Assembly: GCF_007990265.1 (NCBI RefSeq)
Contig: NZ_BJWH01000004.1
Coordinates: 186,001-250,000, forward strand
Origin: Cellulomonas terrae
GTDB lineage: Bacteria; Actinomycetota; Actinomycetes; Actinomycetales; Cellulomonadaceae
Direction of reading: 5' to 3'
DNA length: 64,000 nucleotides
Shown: in pieces, positions 1 to 8,078 of the stretch
Position numbering within the stretch: the first letter of the stretch is position 1
How the letters are laid out: every line of letters begins with the position of its first letter
The notes under the pieces: model-generated
Told to the model about the DNA's origin: nothing
Seen by the model: the letters and a program-made list of their open reading frames with translations, nothing else
The model's database searches: none
Position numbers and translations under genes: made by a program

Positions 1-309
1 CTCTGGCGAGCGCAGCTGCACTATGCACGGCCGACGGAGACGCTGCGCCGGGCGGAGGTCGAGCGGGCGCTCGACGGCGCGGCGGCGGTGATGACCGAGG
101 CGCTCGTGCAGGGCGGGACCAGCTTCGACGCGCTCTACGTCAACGTGAACGGCGCCTCCGGCTACTTCGACCGCTCGCTCGCCGTGTACGGGCAGGAGGG
201 GCAGCCGTGCCCCCGCTGCGGCACCCCGGTGCGTCGCGACGAGTTCATGAACCGCTCGTCGTACAGCTGCCCGCGGTGCCAGCCGCGCCCGCGCCGAGGC
301 CGGTTCTAG
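1..309 (+). CDS. Fpg/Nei-family DNA glycosylase (C-terminal part)
   Basis: Only the last 102 codons are present; the gene is cut by the left edge and is open in frame 1 from base 1. It ends in the Cys4 zinc finger typical of formamidopyrimidine-DNA glycosylase/endonuclease VIII proteins: CPRC at fragment residues 70-73 and CPRC at 90-93, preceded by a conserved YVNVNG...GYFDRSL stretch. The family removes oxidised bases such as 8-oxoguanine and cleaves the abasic site; the finger binds the minor groove. The catalytic N-terminal proline lies outside the window, so Fpg versus Nei cannot be decided. Its stop codon is one base from the stop of the convergent dehydrogenase gene. Confidence 0.85.
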   Translation, partial: LWRAQLHYARPTETLRRAEVERALDGAAAVMTEALVQGGTSFDALYVNVNGASGYFDRSLAVYGQEGQPCPRCGTPVRRDEFMNRSSYSCPRCQPRPRRGRF

Positions 310-1254
310 CTAGCGCGCGACGACGTTGCGGAGCTCGCCACCGGCGAGGAACGCCGCCAGGTTCGCGGCCACGAGCTCGCCGGCACCCCTCGGCCGTCCG
401 CCGGCCGCGTGCGGGCTGATCAGCAGCCGCGGCTCGTCCCACAGCGGGGAGTCGGCCGGGAGCGGCTCGGTCTCGAACACGTCGAGGGCGGCACCCGCCA
501 GCCGGTCGGACCGCAGCGCGTCGAGCAGCGCGGCCTCGTCGAGCGTCGCGCCGCGGCCCACATTCACCACCCACGCACGCGGGGGCAGGAGGGACAGCAC
601 GCCGGCGTCGACCGCGTGCCGGGTCTGCTCGGTGGCGGGCAGGAGGGAGATGAGCACGTCGGTCCGCGGCAGGTGGTCGGGCAGGTCGAACGCGGAGATG
701 ACCGGGAAGCCGTGCCGGTCTCCCGCCGTGGTGGCGACGCCGGTGACCTGGGCGCCGAGGGCGCCGAGCAGGGGAGCGAGGCGCGCGGCGATCGACCCGA
801 AGCCCCAGATGAGCACCTGCGCGCCGTCGAGCGTCCGGAACGCGTTCCCGGGCTGGGGATCCTGCATGCCGCCGAGCTCACCGGCCCACCGGCGCTCTCC
901 CTGCGCACGGACGAGGTCCGGGAGCCGACGGGCCGCCGCCAGGACGAGGGCCAGGGTGTGCTCCGCGACCGGTCCGTCGTGCAGGCCGCGGCCCGACGTG
1001 AGGACGACGTCGTCGGCGAACCCCGCCGCGACCGCCGCGTCCGGACCCGCCGCGAGCGTCTGCACCCACCGCAGGTGCGTGAGGCGGCGGGCGGCGTCGG
1101 CCGTCTGCTCCGGCTCGTTGCCCCAGAGCACGAGCACCTCGGCGTCGAGGGCGTCGGCCGGGACCGGTTCGCGCACGTCGTAGCGCACCACCCGCACGTC
1201 GGCGGGCAGCGTCGGGTCGTCGGACATCGTCGTCGGCAGCAGGATCGTGGTCAC
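310..1254 (-). CDS. D-isomer-specific 2-hydroxyacid dehydrogenase
   Basis: A 314-residue NAD(P)-dependent reductase of 2-keto acids. The Rossmann motif GFGSIA is at residues 151-156; catalytic Arg234 lies in NVGRG, the Glu in DVFETEPLP (261/263) and His282 in ISPHAAG, so the catalytic Arg-Glu-His set is intact. I chose the GTG at 1254, because it restores the first beta strand (TTILLP); an ATG at 1227 is the alternative. The frame stays open much further upstream but overlaps the divergent response regulator. Only about 18 bp separate the two starts, so the promoters must overlap. Substrate (phosphoglycerate, glyoxylate, hydroxypyruvate or other) cannot be told from sequence. Confidence 0.85.
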   Translation of the reverse strand: MTTILLPTTMSDDPTLPADVRVVRYDVREPVPADALDAEVLVLWGNEPEQTADAARRLTHLRWVQTLAAGPDAAVAAGFADDVVLTSGRGLHDGPVAEHTLALVLAAARRLPDLVRAQGERRWAGELGGMQDPQPGNAFRTLDGAQVLIWGFGSIAARLAPLLGALGAQVTGVATTAGDRHGFPVISAFDLPDHLPRTDVLISLLPATEQTRHAVDAGVLSLLPPRAWVVNVGRGATLDEAALLDALRSDRLAGAALDVFETEPLPADSPLWDEPRLLISPHAAGGRPRGAGELVAANLAAFLAGGELRNVVAR

Positions 1255-1260
1255 CGTCGA

Positions 1261-1272
1261 TACGATGCCACC
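1261..1272 (+). promoter_or_regulatory. Likely leaderless promoter of the response regulator
   Basis: A TACGAT -10-like hexamer (1261-1266) lies exactly six bases before the GTG at 1273, and no Shine-Dalgarno sequence is seen. That spacing would put transcription start at or next to the start codon. No convincing -35 is visible. Confidence 0.4.
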
Positions 1273-1935
1273 GTGGCCGCACGCAGCGCCTCCGGACCCA
1301 TCACCGTCATGATCGTCGACGATCACGAGGTGGTCCGGCGCGGCGTGGCCGAGATCGTGGACCGGGCCGAGGGCATGACCGTGGTGGCCGAGGCCGGCTC
1401 GGTGGCGGACGGGCTCCAGCGGGCCGACCTCGTGCGGCCGAGTGTCGTGCTCGTCGACCTGCAGCTGCCGGACGGCACCGGCATCGACGTCATGCGCGCG
1501 CTGCGCGAGCGGCTCCCCGAGTCGCGGGCGATCGTCCTGACGTCGTTCGACGACGCCGGCGCCCTGGAGGCCGCGCTCGACGAGGGAGCCGCCGCCTACC
1601 TGCTGAAGTCCGCGCGCGGCGCGGAGATCGTCGACGCGATCCGTGCCGTCGCTGCCGGCCGCGTGCTGCTCGACCAGCGGGCGGTCTCCCGGCACAAGGA
1701 CCGTCAGGAGGACCCGACCGGAACCCTGACGCCGAGCGAGCTGCGCGTGGTCGAGCTCATCGGCGAAGGGCTGTCCAACCGGGAGATCGCCGAGCGGCTG
1801 GGCATCGTCGAGAAGACCGTGAAGAACCACATCACGTCGGTGCTCGCGAAGATGGGGCTGCAGCGGCGCACGCAGGTCGCGGCGTGGGTGGCGTCGCGTG
1901 CACGCGCGGGCTGGCAGGTGGACGCCGGCGGCTGA
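1273..1935 (+). CDS. NarL/LuxR-family response regulator, DevR/DosR-like
   Basis: A 220-residue regulator: receiver domain (about 10-125) with the acidic pair D16-D17, phospho-acceptor Asp62 in VDLQLPDG, and Lys in YLLKS; then a LuxR-type HTH (about 150-212) with LTPSELRVVELI and IVEKTVKNHI. The whole sequence reads like actinobacterial DevR/DosR (MIVDDHEVVRRG, EAGSVAD, KMGLQRRTQ). DosR responds to hypoxia, NO and CO in mycobacteria. Its probable partner kinase is convergent, with 17 bp between stop codons, and is the last gene of the cyd operon. Start taken at GTG 1273; ATG 1309 would cut into the receiver. Confidence 0.88.
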   Translation: MAARSASGPITVMIVDDHEVVRRGVAEIVDRAEGMTVVAEAGSVADGLQRADLVRPSVVLVDLQLPDGTGIDVMRALRERLPESRAIVLTSFDDAGALEAALDEGAAAYLLKSARGAEIVDAIRAVAAGRVLLDQRAVSRHKDRQEDPTGTLTPSELRVVELIGEGLSNREIAERLGIVEKTVKNHITSVLAKMGLQRRTQVAAWVASRARAGWQVDAGG

Positions 1936-1952
1936 TCGGGCGTCGTCGCAGG

Positions 1953-3644
1953 TCAGCCCAGCGGTGCCTGCCACGTCAGGAGCGTGCCGTGCCCGTCGGG
2001 CGCCGCACCGATGTCGGCGGTGCCGCCGTGCTGCCGGGCGCGCTCCGTGAGGTTGTGGGTGCCCGAGGTGCGGCCAGGTCCGGGCGCGAGCCCTACCCCG
2101 TCGTCCTCGACCTCGACCCGGACGGAGCCCTGCGGTCCCGCGCCGAGGACGCGCACGCGCACCGTCACCGACGTGGCCTGCGCGTGCCGGGCCGCGTTGG
2201 CCAGCCCCTCGCGCACGACCGCGACCACGTCCGAGGCGAGGTCCCGGCCGACCCGCCCGTCCAGCCGGTCCTCGTCGAGGCCGCCCTCGGTCACGACGAC
2301 CCCGTCGAGGCTCACGACGAGCGCGGGCGCGAACCCGAGGCCCGTCCGTGCGAGGAACGCCTCACGGCGCAGCCGCTCGACCAGGCCGGTCGCGGCGTCC
2401 GGGTCGCGCAGGTCGTGCACGATGCGACGGATCTGGCGCACGGAGTCGTCGACGTTGTCGAGCGCCTCGTCCACGATCGCGGTCAGCTCGGTGGCGTCGA
2501 CGCCGCGGGCCGCGCGTCGTCGGACGGTCTCCAGCTGCAGGCCCGTCGCGAACAGCTGCTGGATGGCGAGGTCGTGCAGGTCCCGGGCGATGCGCTCACG
2601 CTCGTCGTGCAGCGCCGCGACGTCCTGGGCGTGGCGACCGGCGGCCAGCTGGTAGGCGAGCGCAGCCTGCGTGGCGAACGACTCCGCGGTGGTCAGGTCG
2701 TACGGCTCGAACAGGGGTGCGCCGACCTTCCGCAGCAGGATGAGCACCCCGACGGCGCCGCCGGGCACCAGGACGGGTGTGAACAGTGCCGGGCCGAAGG
2801 CCCGCATCGCGGGGGCGGCGACGGAGTGCGCGCGCGAGAGGGACGACGTGATCCGGCCCTTGCGGTCCTCGACCACCGACCATGCCCGGGAGCCCGGGGG
2901 CATGGCGGTGCCGACCAGCTTGCGACGCTTGCGGCCGACCGCGACCTCGATGAGCAGCGCGCCACCCACCCCGGGCAGGGCCAGCGCGGCGGCGTCGGCA
3001 TGGTCGGCGTCCCGGGCGGTCGAGACGATGCGTTCGAGGGCGTCGTCGTCGTCGAGACCCTCCAGCAGCAGGGTGGTGAGGTCCTGGCCCGCCTGGAGCC
3101 AGTGCACGCGCTGCCGGGCGTCGGCGTACAGGCGCGCGTTCGTGACGGCCGCCCCGGCTGCCGCGGCGAGCGACACCACGACGTGCTCGTCGGCCGGCGT
3201 GAACCCGCCGGCCTTCTCGGACAGGCAGAGCTGGCCGAAGACGCGCGGGCCGACCCGGACCGAGGTGCCGAGGAACGGCACGGTGGTCGGGTGGTCGGCC
3301 GGGATGCCGCGGAAGGCGGGGTGGTCACGCACGTCGGTGAGGCGCAGGGCGCCGGTCGCGGGGACGGCGCCGAGCGCCCCGAGCGCCAGGGGTGCCGACC
3401 GCAGGACGTCCGCGACGGTGCCCGGCGGCCCGGTGGTCACGAACGCCGTCGAGACCCCGCTGTCGTCGATGACGGTGAGCGCGCCGGACAGGGCACCCGT
3501 GAGCCGCGCGGCGACCTGGACGAACCGGTCGAGCACCGCGGCGAGCTCGATCTCGCTCGTGACCGCGAGGATCGCGTCGACCAGGTCGTCGCCGTGCGGG
3601 AGGTCCGTGCTCGGCGGAGCACCGGGAAGGGTCTCCTCGGCCAC
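1953..3644 (-). CDS. GAF-GAF sensor histidine kinase, DosS/DevS-like
   Basis: A 563-residue soluble kinase with two GAF domains (about 25-175 and 190-335), a HisKA_3 dimerisation domain with phospho-acceptor His357 in RDLHD, and a HATPase_c domain with the N box (EGLANAARHA) and a glycine box (EDDGVGL). There is no membrane segment. Layout and length match mycobacterial DosS/DosT, where GAF-A binds haem. His118 in GIPADHPTT falls where the DosS/DosT haem-ligating His sits as I recall it (inference). GTG start at 3644, 14 bp after the cydC stop and co-directional, so it is probably the fifth gene of the cyd operon. Partner: the regulator at 1273-1935. Confidence 0.88.
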   Translation of the reverse strand: MAEETLPGAPPSTDLPHGDDLVDAILAVTSEIELAAVLDRFVQVAARLTGALSGALTVIDDSGVSTAFVTTGPPGTVADVLRSAPLALGALGAVPATGALRLTDVRDHPAFRGIPADHPTTVPFLGTSVRVGPRVFGQLCLSEKAGGFTPADEHVVVSLAAAAGAAVTNARLYADARQRVHWLQAGQDLTTLLLEGLDDDDALERIVSTARDADHADAAALALPGVGGALLIEVAVGRKRRKLVGTAMPPGSRAWSVVEDRKGRITSSLSRAHSVAAPAMRAFGPALFTPVLVPGGAVGVLILLRKVGAPLFEPYDLTTAESFATQAALAYQLAAGRHAQDVAALHDERERIARDLHDLAIQQLFATGLQLETVRRRAARGVDATELTAIVDEALDNVDDSVRQIRRIVHDLRDPDAATGLVERLRREAFLARTGLGFAPALVVSLDGVVVTEGGLDEDRLDGRVGRDLASDVVAVVREGLANAARHAQATSVTVRVRVLGAGPQGSVRVEVEDDGVGLAPGPGRTSGTHNLTERARQHGGTADIGAAPDGHGTLLTWQAPLG

Positions 3645-3658
3645 GGTCCGGCCCCCCG

Positions 3659-5374
3659 TCAGTCCGTCGAGCGCTCCCGCTCCCAGGCGTCACGGTAGTG
3701 GGGGACCGTTGCGAGCAGGTTGCTGTGCGACCCGCGGGCCAGCACGCCCCCGGCGCCCAGCAGCACGACCTCGTCGGCCGCTGCCAGCGGGCTGAGCCGG
3801 TGGGTCACGACCACGACGCCCCGCGGGTCGTCCAGCAGGTCGGTGACCAGGGCGTCGGCGCGTTCGGGGTCGAGGTGCTCGGCGGGCTCGTCGACGAGCA
3901 GGAGCTCGGCAGGGGACACCAGGGCGCGCGCGACGAGCAACCGGCGCCGCTCGCCCCCCGACACGGTGCGCGCGTCCGGGCCGACGACGGTGTCGAGCCC
4001 GTCGGGCAGCCCGCCGAGCCACTCCGCCAGCCCGACCCGCGCCAGGACGTCGGTCGCCTCCGTGGAGGTGAGGTCGCCACGTCCGACGCGCAGGTTCTCC
4101 AGGACGGTCGTCCCGAAGACGTGGGCGTCCTCGGTGCCCACGACGACCGCGGCGGCCACGGCGTGCCGGTCGAGGTGGTCCACGTCGTGCCCGTCGAGCG
4201 TGAGGGTGCCGGCCTGCCGGGGGAGCAGCCCGGCGAGGGTGAGCAGGGTGGTCGTCTTGCCCGTGCCGGACGGCCCGACGAGGGCGACCGAACGGCCCGG
4301 GCGCAGGTCGAGGGAGAGCCCGGTGACGACGGGCTGGGTCCCCGGCCACCCGCACGCGAGGTCCGTCGCGACGAGCGGGGGCCGTCCGGCCGCGCCGTCG
4401 GTGGCGGGTGGGTCGGTCGGTGCGTCGAGCAGCGCGAGGACCCGGACCGCCGCCGCGCGCGAGCGCTGCACCTGGATCGCCGCGGCGGGCAGCAGAGACG
4501 TCGCCTCGAACGCCGCGAGCGGGGTGAGCACGACGACCGCGAGCTCGACGGGGGAGAGCAGCCCGGCCCCGACGGCCGGGACGCCGGTGAGCAGGGCCGC
4601 CAGCATCGCTGCACCGACCGCGAGCTGACCGAGCCCTGCGGCGACTGCGGCCGGACCGGCCCCGGCGTCGGTGGCAGCCGCCAGGCGGCGGTCGGACTCG
4701 CGCAGGGCCGCCAGCTCCTGGTCCGCCCGGCCGCCGACGAGCAGCGGTCCGGCGTCGTCGAGCAGGCCGAGGGCGGTCGCGGTCATGTCCGAGCGGCTCT
4801 GCAGCGCGCGCTGCTCGGTCGTGCGCGCGGCGCGGGCGGCGATCGCGGGGGCGACGACCCCCGCGAGCACGAGGCACGCACCGAGCGCGAGGCCGGCCGG
4901 CGGCCAGAACGCGCACATCGCGATCACCGTGCCCGCTCCGAGCGCGGCGGCGACACCGGCGGGCAGCAGCCCACGGACCACCACGTCGCCGACCGTGTCG
5001 ACGTCCGCGCCGACCCGCGCGAGCAGGTCCCCGCGTCGCACCCGCAGCAGCGTCTCGGGCCGGGCGACCGCGAGCCGCTCGTACAGCGTGGTGCGCAGCT
5101 CGGTCATGCCGCGCAGGGCGACGTCGTGGGAGACCAGCCGCTCCAGGTAGCGCAGGACCCCGCGGCCGATGCCGAAGGCGCGCACCGCGACGGTCGCGAC
5201 CGACAGCTGCAGCACGGGCGGCATCTGCGAGGCGCGGGCGATCAGCCACGCCGAGACCGCCGCGAGGGCGACCCCGCAGCCGAGCGCGAGCGTCCCGAGC
5301 AGCAGCGCGAGGGCGAACCGGCGCGGATCGAGGTCCAGGAGGCGGACCGCGCGCCGCAGCGTGCCGCGGCTCAT
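3659..5374 (-). CDS. cydC: Thiol reductant ABC exporter subunit CydC
   Basis: A 571-residue half-transporter with an N-terminal six-helix membrane domain (SAWLIARASQMPP is a CydC hallmark) and a C-terminal nucleotide-binding domain: Walker A GPSGTGKTT, signature VSGGERRRLL, Walker B LLLVDEPAEHLD. With CydD it exports cysteine/glutathione and is needed to assemble haem into cytochrome bd. The ATG at 5374 overlaps the cydD stop (ATGA), showing translational coupling. The frame is open far upstream through cydD, but that part is a shadow. Confidence 0.93.
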   Translation of the reverse strand: MSRGTLRRAVRLLDLDPRRFALALLLGTLALGCGVALAAVSAWLIARASQMPPVLQLSVATVAVRAFGIGRGVLRYLERLVSHDVALRGMTELRTTLYERLAVARPETLLRVRRGDLLARVGADVDTVGDVVVRGLLPAGVAAALGAGTVIAMCAFWPPAGLALGACLVLAGVVAPAIAARAARTTEQRALQSRSDMTATALGLLDDAGPLLVGGRADQELAALRESDRRLAAATDAGAGPAAVAAGLGQLAVGAAMLAALLTGVPAVGAGLLSPVELAVVVLTPLAAFEATSLLPAAAIQVQRSRAAAVRVLALLDAPTDPPATDGAAGRPPLVATDLACGWPGTQPVVTGLSLDLRPGRSVALVGPSGTGKTTTLLTLAGLLPRQAGTLTLDGHDVDHLDRHAVAAAVVVGTEDAHVFGTTVLENLRVGRGDLTSTEATDVLARVGLAEWLGGLPDGLDTVVGPDARTVSGGERRRLLVARALVSPAELLLVDEPAEHLDPERADALVTDLLDDPRGVVVVTHRLSPLAAADEVVLLGAGGVLARGSHSNLLATVPHYRDAWERERSTD

Positions 5375-7008
5375 GCGAGCACCGCTGCGGCCGACCGGAC
5401 CTGCACGACGTCGTCGGCGACCGCGACGAGCGACGGACGGTGCGCCACGAGCAGGACGGTCCGGCCGGCGTCCCGCAGCGCCCGGACGGTGTCGAGCACC
5501 ACCCGCTCGCCGGCGGCGTCCAGGTGCGCGGTGGGCTCGTCGAGGATCACCAGCGGCGTCTGCGCGAGGAGCGTGCGCGTCAGGGCGACGCGCTGCCGCT
5601 GCCCCAGGCTCAGGCCCGCGCCGCCCCGTCCCAGCGCGGTGGCCCAGCCGTCGGGCAGGGCGGCGAGCACGGTGTCGAGGCCAGTGAGCGCGGCGGCCGC
5701 GGCACGCGAGGCGTCGTCGCCGCCGACGAGCTCGGCCACCGTGCCCGGCTCCAGCACGGGTCGCTGCGGCAGCCAGGACACCTGGGCCCACACGGAGGAG
5801 GGATCGAGGTCGGCGAGGTCCACGCCGTCGATCGAGGCGCGCCCCTCGTCGGGTCGCAGCAGGCCGAGCGCGACCTCGAGCGCGGTCGTCTTGCCGGCGC
5901 CGCTCGGCCCGGTCAGCGCGACGACCGTGCCGGGCCGGAGCACGAGGTCGAGCCCGTGCGGGGTGCTGCCCCCCGAGGTCCGCACCCCCACGGCGTCGAG
6001 CCGCAGGGTCGCCGTCCGCAGGTCCGGCGCGGTCCGCGTCCCCGCCGGCGGGACCGGTGTCTCCAGCACCTCGAAGGCCCGTCCTGCCGCCGCGACGCCG
6101 TCGGCAGCGGCGTGGAACTGGACCCCCACCTGGCGCAGCGGGAGGAACACCTCGGGCGCGAGGACGAGGACCGCGATCCCGGTGACCAGGTCGAGGTCCC
6201 CTTCCACCAGGCGCAACCCGATGCCGACCGCGACGAGGGCGACCGACAGCGTGGTCAGCAGCTCGAGGACCATGCCGGACAGGAACGCGATGCGCAGCGT
6301 CCCCATCGTGGCCTGCCGGTGCGCGTCGCCGAGCGTCCGCACGCGAGCGCCCGGCCCGCGCTCGCGACCGTGCGCGCGCAGGGTCGGCAGACCGGCGAGC
6401 AGGTCGAGGACCTGCGCACCGAGCCGCTGCATGCTGACCAGCCCTCGCTCGGACCGGCCCTGCGTCAGCCGTCCGACGAGGACCATGAAGATCGGGACCA
6501 GCGGGATCACGACGACGAGGATCGCGGCCGAGACCCAGTCGAGCCCGAGGACCACGAGCAGGACGCCGGGCGTCACGGTGGCCGCGAGCACGAGCTGCGG
6601 CAGGTACCGCACGAAGTACGGCTCGAGCGCGTCGAGCCCACGGGTCGCCAGAGTGACCACCGACGGTCCCTCGCCGGACGCGAGCCAGCGCGGACCCAGC
6701 GCCACGGCGTGCGCCACGACCTGCTCGCGCAGCTCGGCCACCGTCCGCGTGGCGGCTCGGTGCGCGAAGCGCTCCTGCGTCGCGGTCACCAGCGTCCGGG
6801 CGACGACGACGGCTGCCAGCCACGCGATCGTCGGAGCCAGGACGTCGAGCGTGGCGCCGTCCGAGACGGCGGCGCCGAGCGCGTGCGCGAGCAGCAGCGC
6901 CTGCGCGACGACCAGCGCCGCCGTGACCACGCCGAGCGCCGCGGTCAGCGCGACGTACCCGCGTGCGGCTCGCGCGTGCCGCAGCAGGCGCGGGTCGAGC
7001 GGCCTCAC
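5371..7008 (-). CDS. cydD: Thiol reductant ABC exporter subunit CydD
   Basis: A 545-residue ABC half-transporter: transmembrane domain in about the first 310 residues, then an ATPase domain with Walker A GPSGAGKTT, signature LSLGQRQRVAL and Walker B LVILDEPTAHLD. It pairs with CydC to export reduced thiols needed for cytochrome bd maturation. I chose the GTG at 7008 because it overlaps the cydB stop codon (GTGA) and begins VRPLDPRLLRHARAAR, a normal CydD N-terminus; the upstream open frame is a cydB shadow. Confidence 0.92.
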   Translation of the reverse strand: MRPLDPRLLRHARAARGYVALTAALGVVTAALVVAQALLLAHALGAAVSDGATLDVLAPTIAWLAAVVVARTLVTATQERFAHRAATRTVAELREQVVAHAVALGPRWLASGEGPSVVTLATRGLDALEPYFVRYLPQLVLAATVTPGVLLVVLGLDWVSAAILVVVIPLVPIFMVLVGRLTQGRSERGLVSMQRLGAQVLDLLAGLPTLRAHGRERGPGARVRTLGDAHRQATMGTLRIAFLSGMVLELLTTLSVALVAVGIGLRLVEGDLDLVTGIAVLVLAPEVFLPLRQVGVQFHAAADGVAAAGRAFEVLETPVPPAGTRTAPDLRTATLRLDAVGVRTSGGSTPHGLDLVLRPGTVVALTGPSGAGKTTALEVALGLLRPDEGRASIDGVDLADLDPSSVWAQVSWLPQRPVLEPGTVAELVGGDDASRAAAAALTGLDTVLAALPDGWATALGRGGAGLSLGQRQRVALTRTLLAQTPLVILDEPTAHLDAAGERVVLDTVRALRDAGRTVLLVAHRPSLVAVADDVVQVRSAAAVLA

Positions 7009-8063
7009 TTGTCGGGCGTGCTCAGGGCGGGCAGCTTCTCGAAGGTGAGACCGGTGTGGTCCGGGATCCGGTCCGCGGAGATCCGCTTGCGGAACACCCA
7101 GTACGTCCAGCCCTGGTAGAGCAGGACCAGCGGGGTGAGGAACGCGGCCACCCAGGTCATGACCGTGAGCGTGTAGTCCGTCGACGACGCGTTCGTGACG
7201 GTCAGCGAGTTGGCCGGGTCGAACGCGGGCATGACGTCGGGGTACATCGACCCGAAGATCAGGACGACCGCTGCGACGATGGCGACGGCCGACGCCGTGA
7301 ACGCGAGCCCTTCCTTGCGGCGCTGCGCGGCGACGACGAGCACGACCAGCGCGCCGGCCGCGACGACGACGGCCGCCCACGTCCACGGCACCGAGTAGGC
7401 CAGCTGCGCCCACACGGCCCAGGCGCCGGCCACGACGAGCGTCACGACGGACGCCCGTGCCGCGAACGCCCCGGCGCGGACGCGGACGTCACCGTCGGAC
7501 TTCAGCGCGAGGAACACCGCGCCGTGCGTGAGGAAGATCAGGGCGGTCGTGGCGCCACCGAGCAGCGCGAACGGGTTGAGCAGGGCCCAGAAACCCCCGA
7601 CGTACTGGTGGTCGGCGTCGAGCTCGACACCCCGGACGAGGTTGCCGAACGCCACGCCCCAGAGCACGGCCGGCACCCACGAGCCCACCATCAGGCACCG
7701 GTCGGCCAGCGACCGCCAGCGCGGGTCGTCGATCTTGCCGCGCCACTCGAACGCGACCACGCGCACGATGAGCGCCAGCAGGATGAGCAGGAGCGGCAGG
7801 TAGAACCCGGAGAACATCGTCGCGTACCACTCCGGGAACGCCGCGAACGTCGCGCCGCCGGCCGTGAGCAGCCACACCTCGTTGCCGTCCCAGACCGGGC
7901 CGATCGTGTTGATCATGACGCGGCGGTCCCGGTCCTTGGTCGCGCGGTCGCCGCGGGACAGCAGCCCCAGCAGCATGCCGACGCCGAAGTCGAAACCCTC
8001 CAGCACGAGGTAGCCGGTCCACAGGACCGCGATGAGGAGGAACCAGACGGTCGTGAGCTCCAT
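7005..8063 (-). CDS. cydB: Cytochrome bd ubiquinol/menaquinol oxidase subunit II
   Basis: A 352-residue polytopic membrane protein starting MELTTVWFLLIAVLWTGYLVLEGFDFG (given here only as a family hallmark region, residues 1-20 and following), with the GFDFGVGML and GPVWDGNEVWL signatures of CydB. It is the structural partner of CydA in the high-affinity, non-proton-pumping terminal oxidase. ATG at 8063 follows the cydA stop by 15 bp with GGAGCA as ribosome site. Length is normal for actinobacterial CydB. Confidence 0.95.
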   Translation of the reverse strand: MELTTVWFLLIAVLWTGYLVLEGFDFGVGMLLGLLSRGDRATKDRDRRVMINTIGPVWDGNEVWLLTAGGATFAAFPEWYATMFSGFYLPLLLILLALIVRVVAFEWRGKIDDPRWRSLADRCLMVGSWVPAVLWGVAFGNLVRGVELDADHQYVGGFWALLNPFALLGGATTALIFLTHGAVFLALKSDGDVRVRAGAFAARASVVTLVVAGAWAVWAQLAYSVPWTWAAVVVAAGALVVLVVAAQRRKEGLAFTASAVAIVAAVVLIFGSMYPDVMPAFDPANSLTVTNASSTDYTLTVMTWVAAFLTPLVLLYQGWTYWVFRKRISADRIPDHTGLTFEKLPALSTPDK

Positions 8064-8078
8064 GGTCGTCTGCTCCGC

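Noticed and set aside
1255..1974. Upstream extension of the 2-hydroxyacid dehydrogenase frame
   Set aside because: It is antisense to the whole response-regulator gene, which has all receiver and HTH motifs; the extension has no domain.
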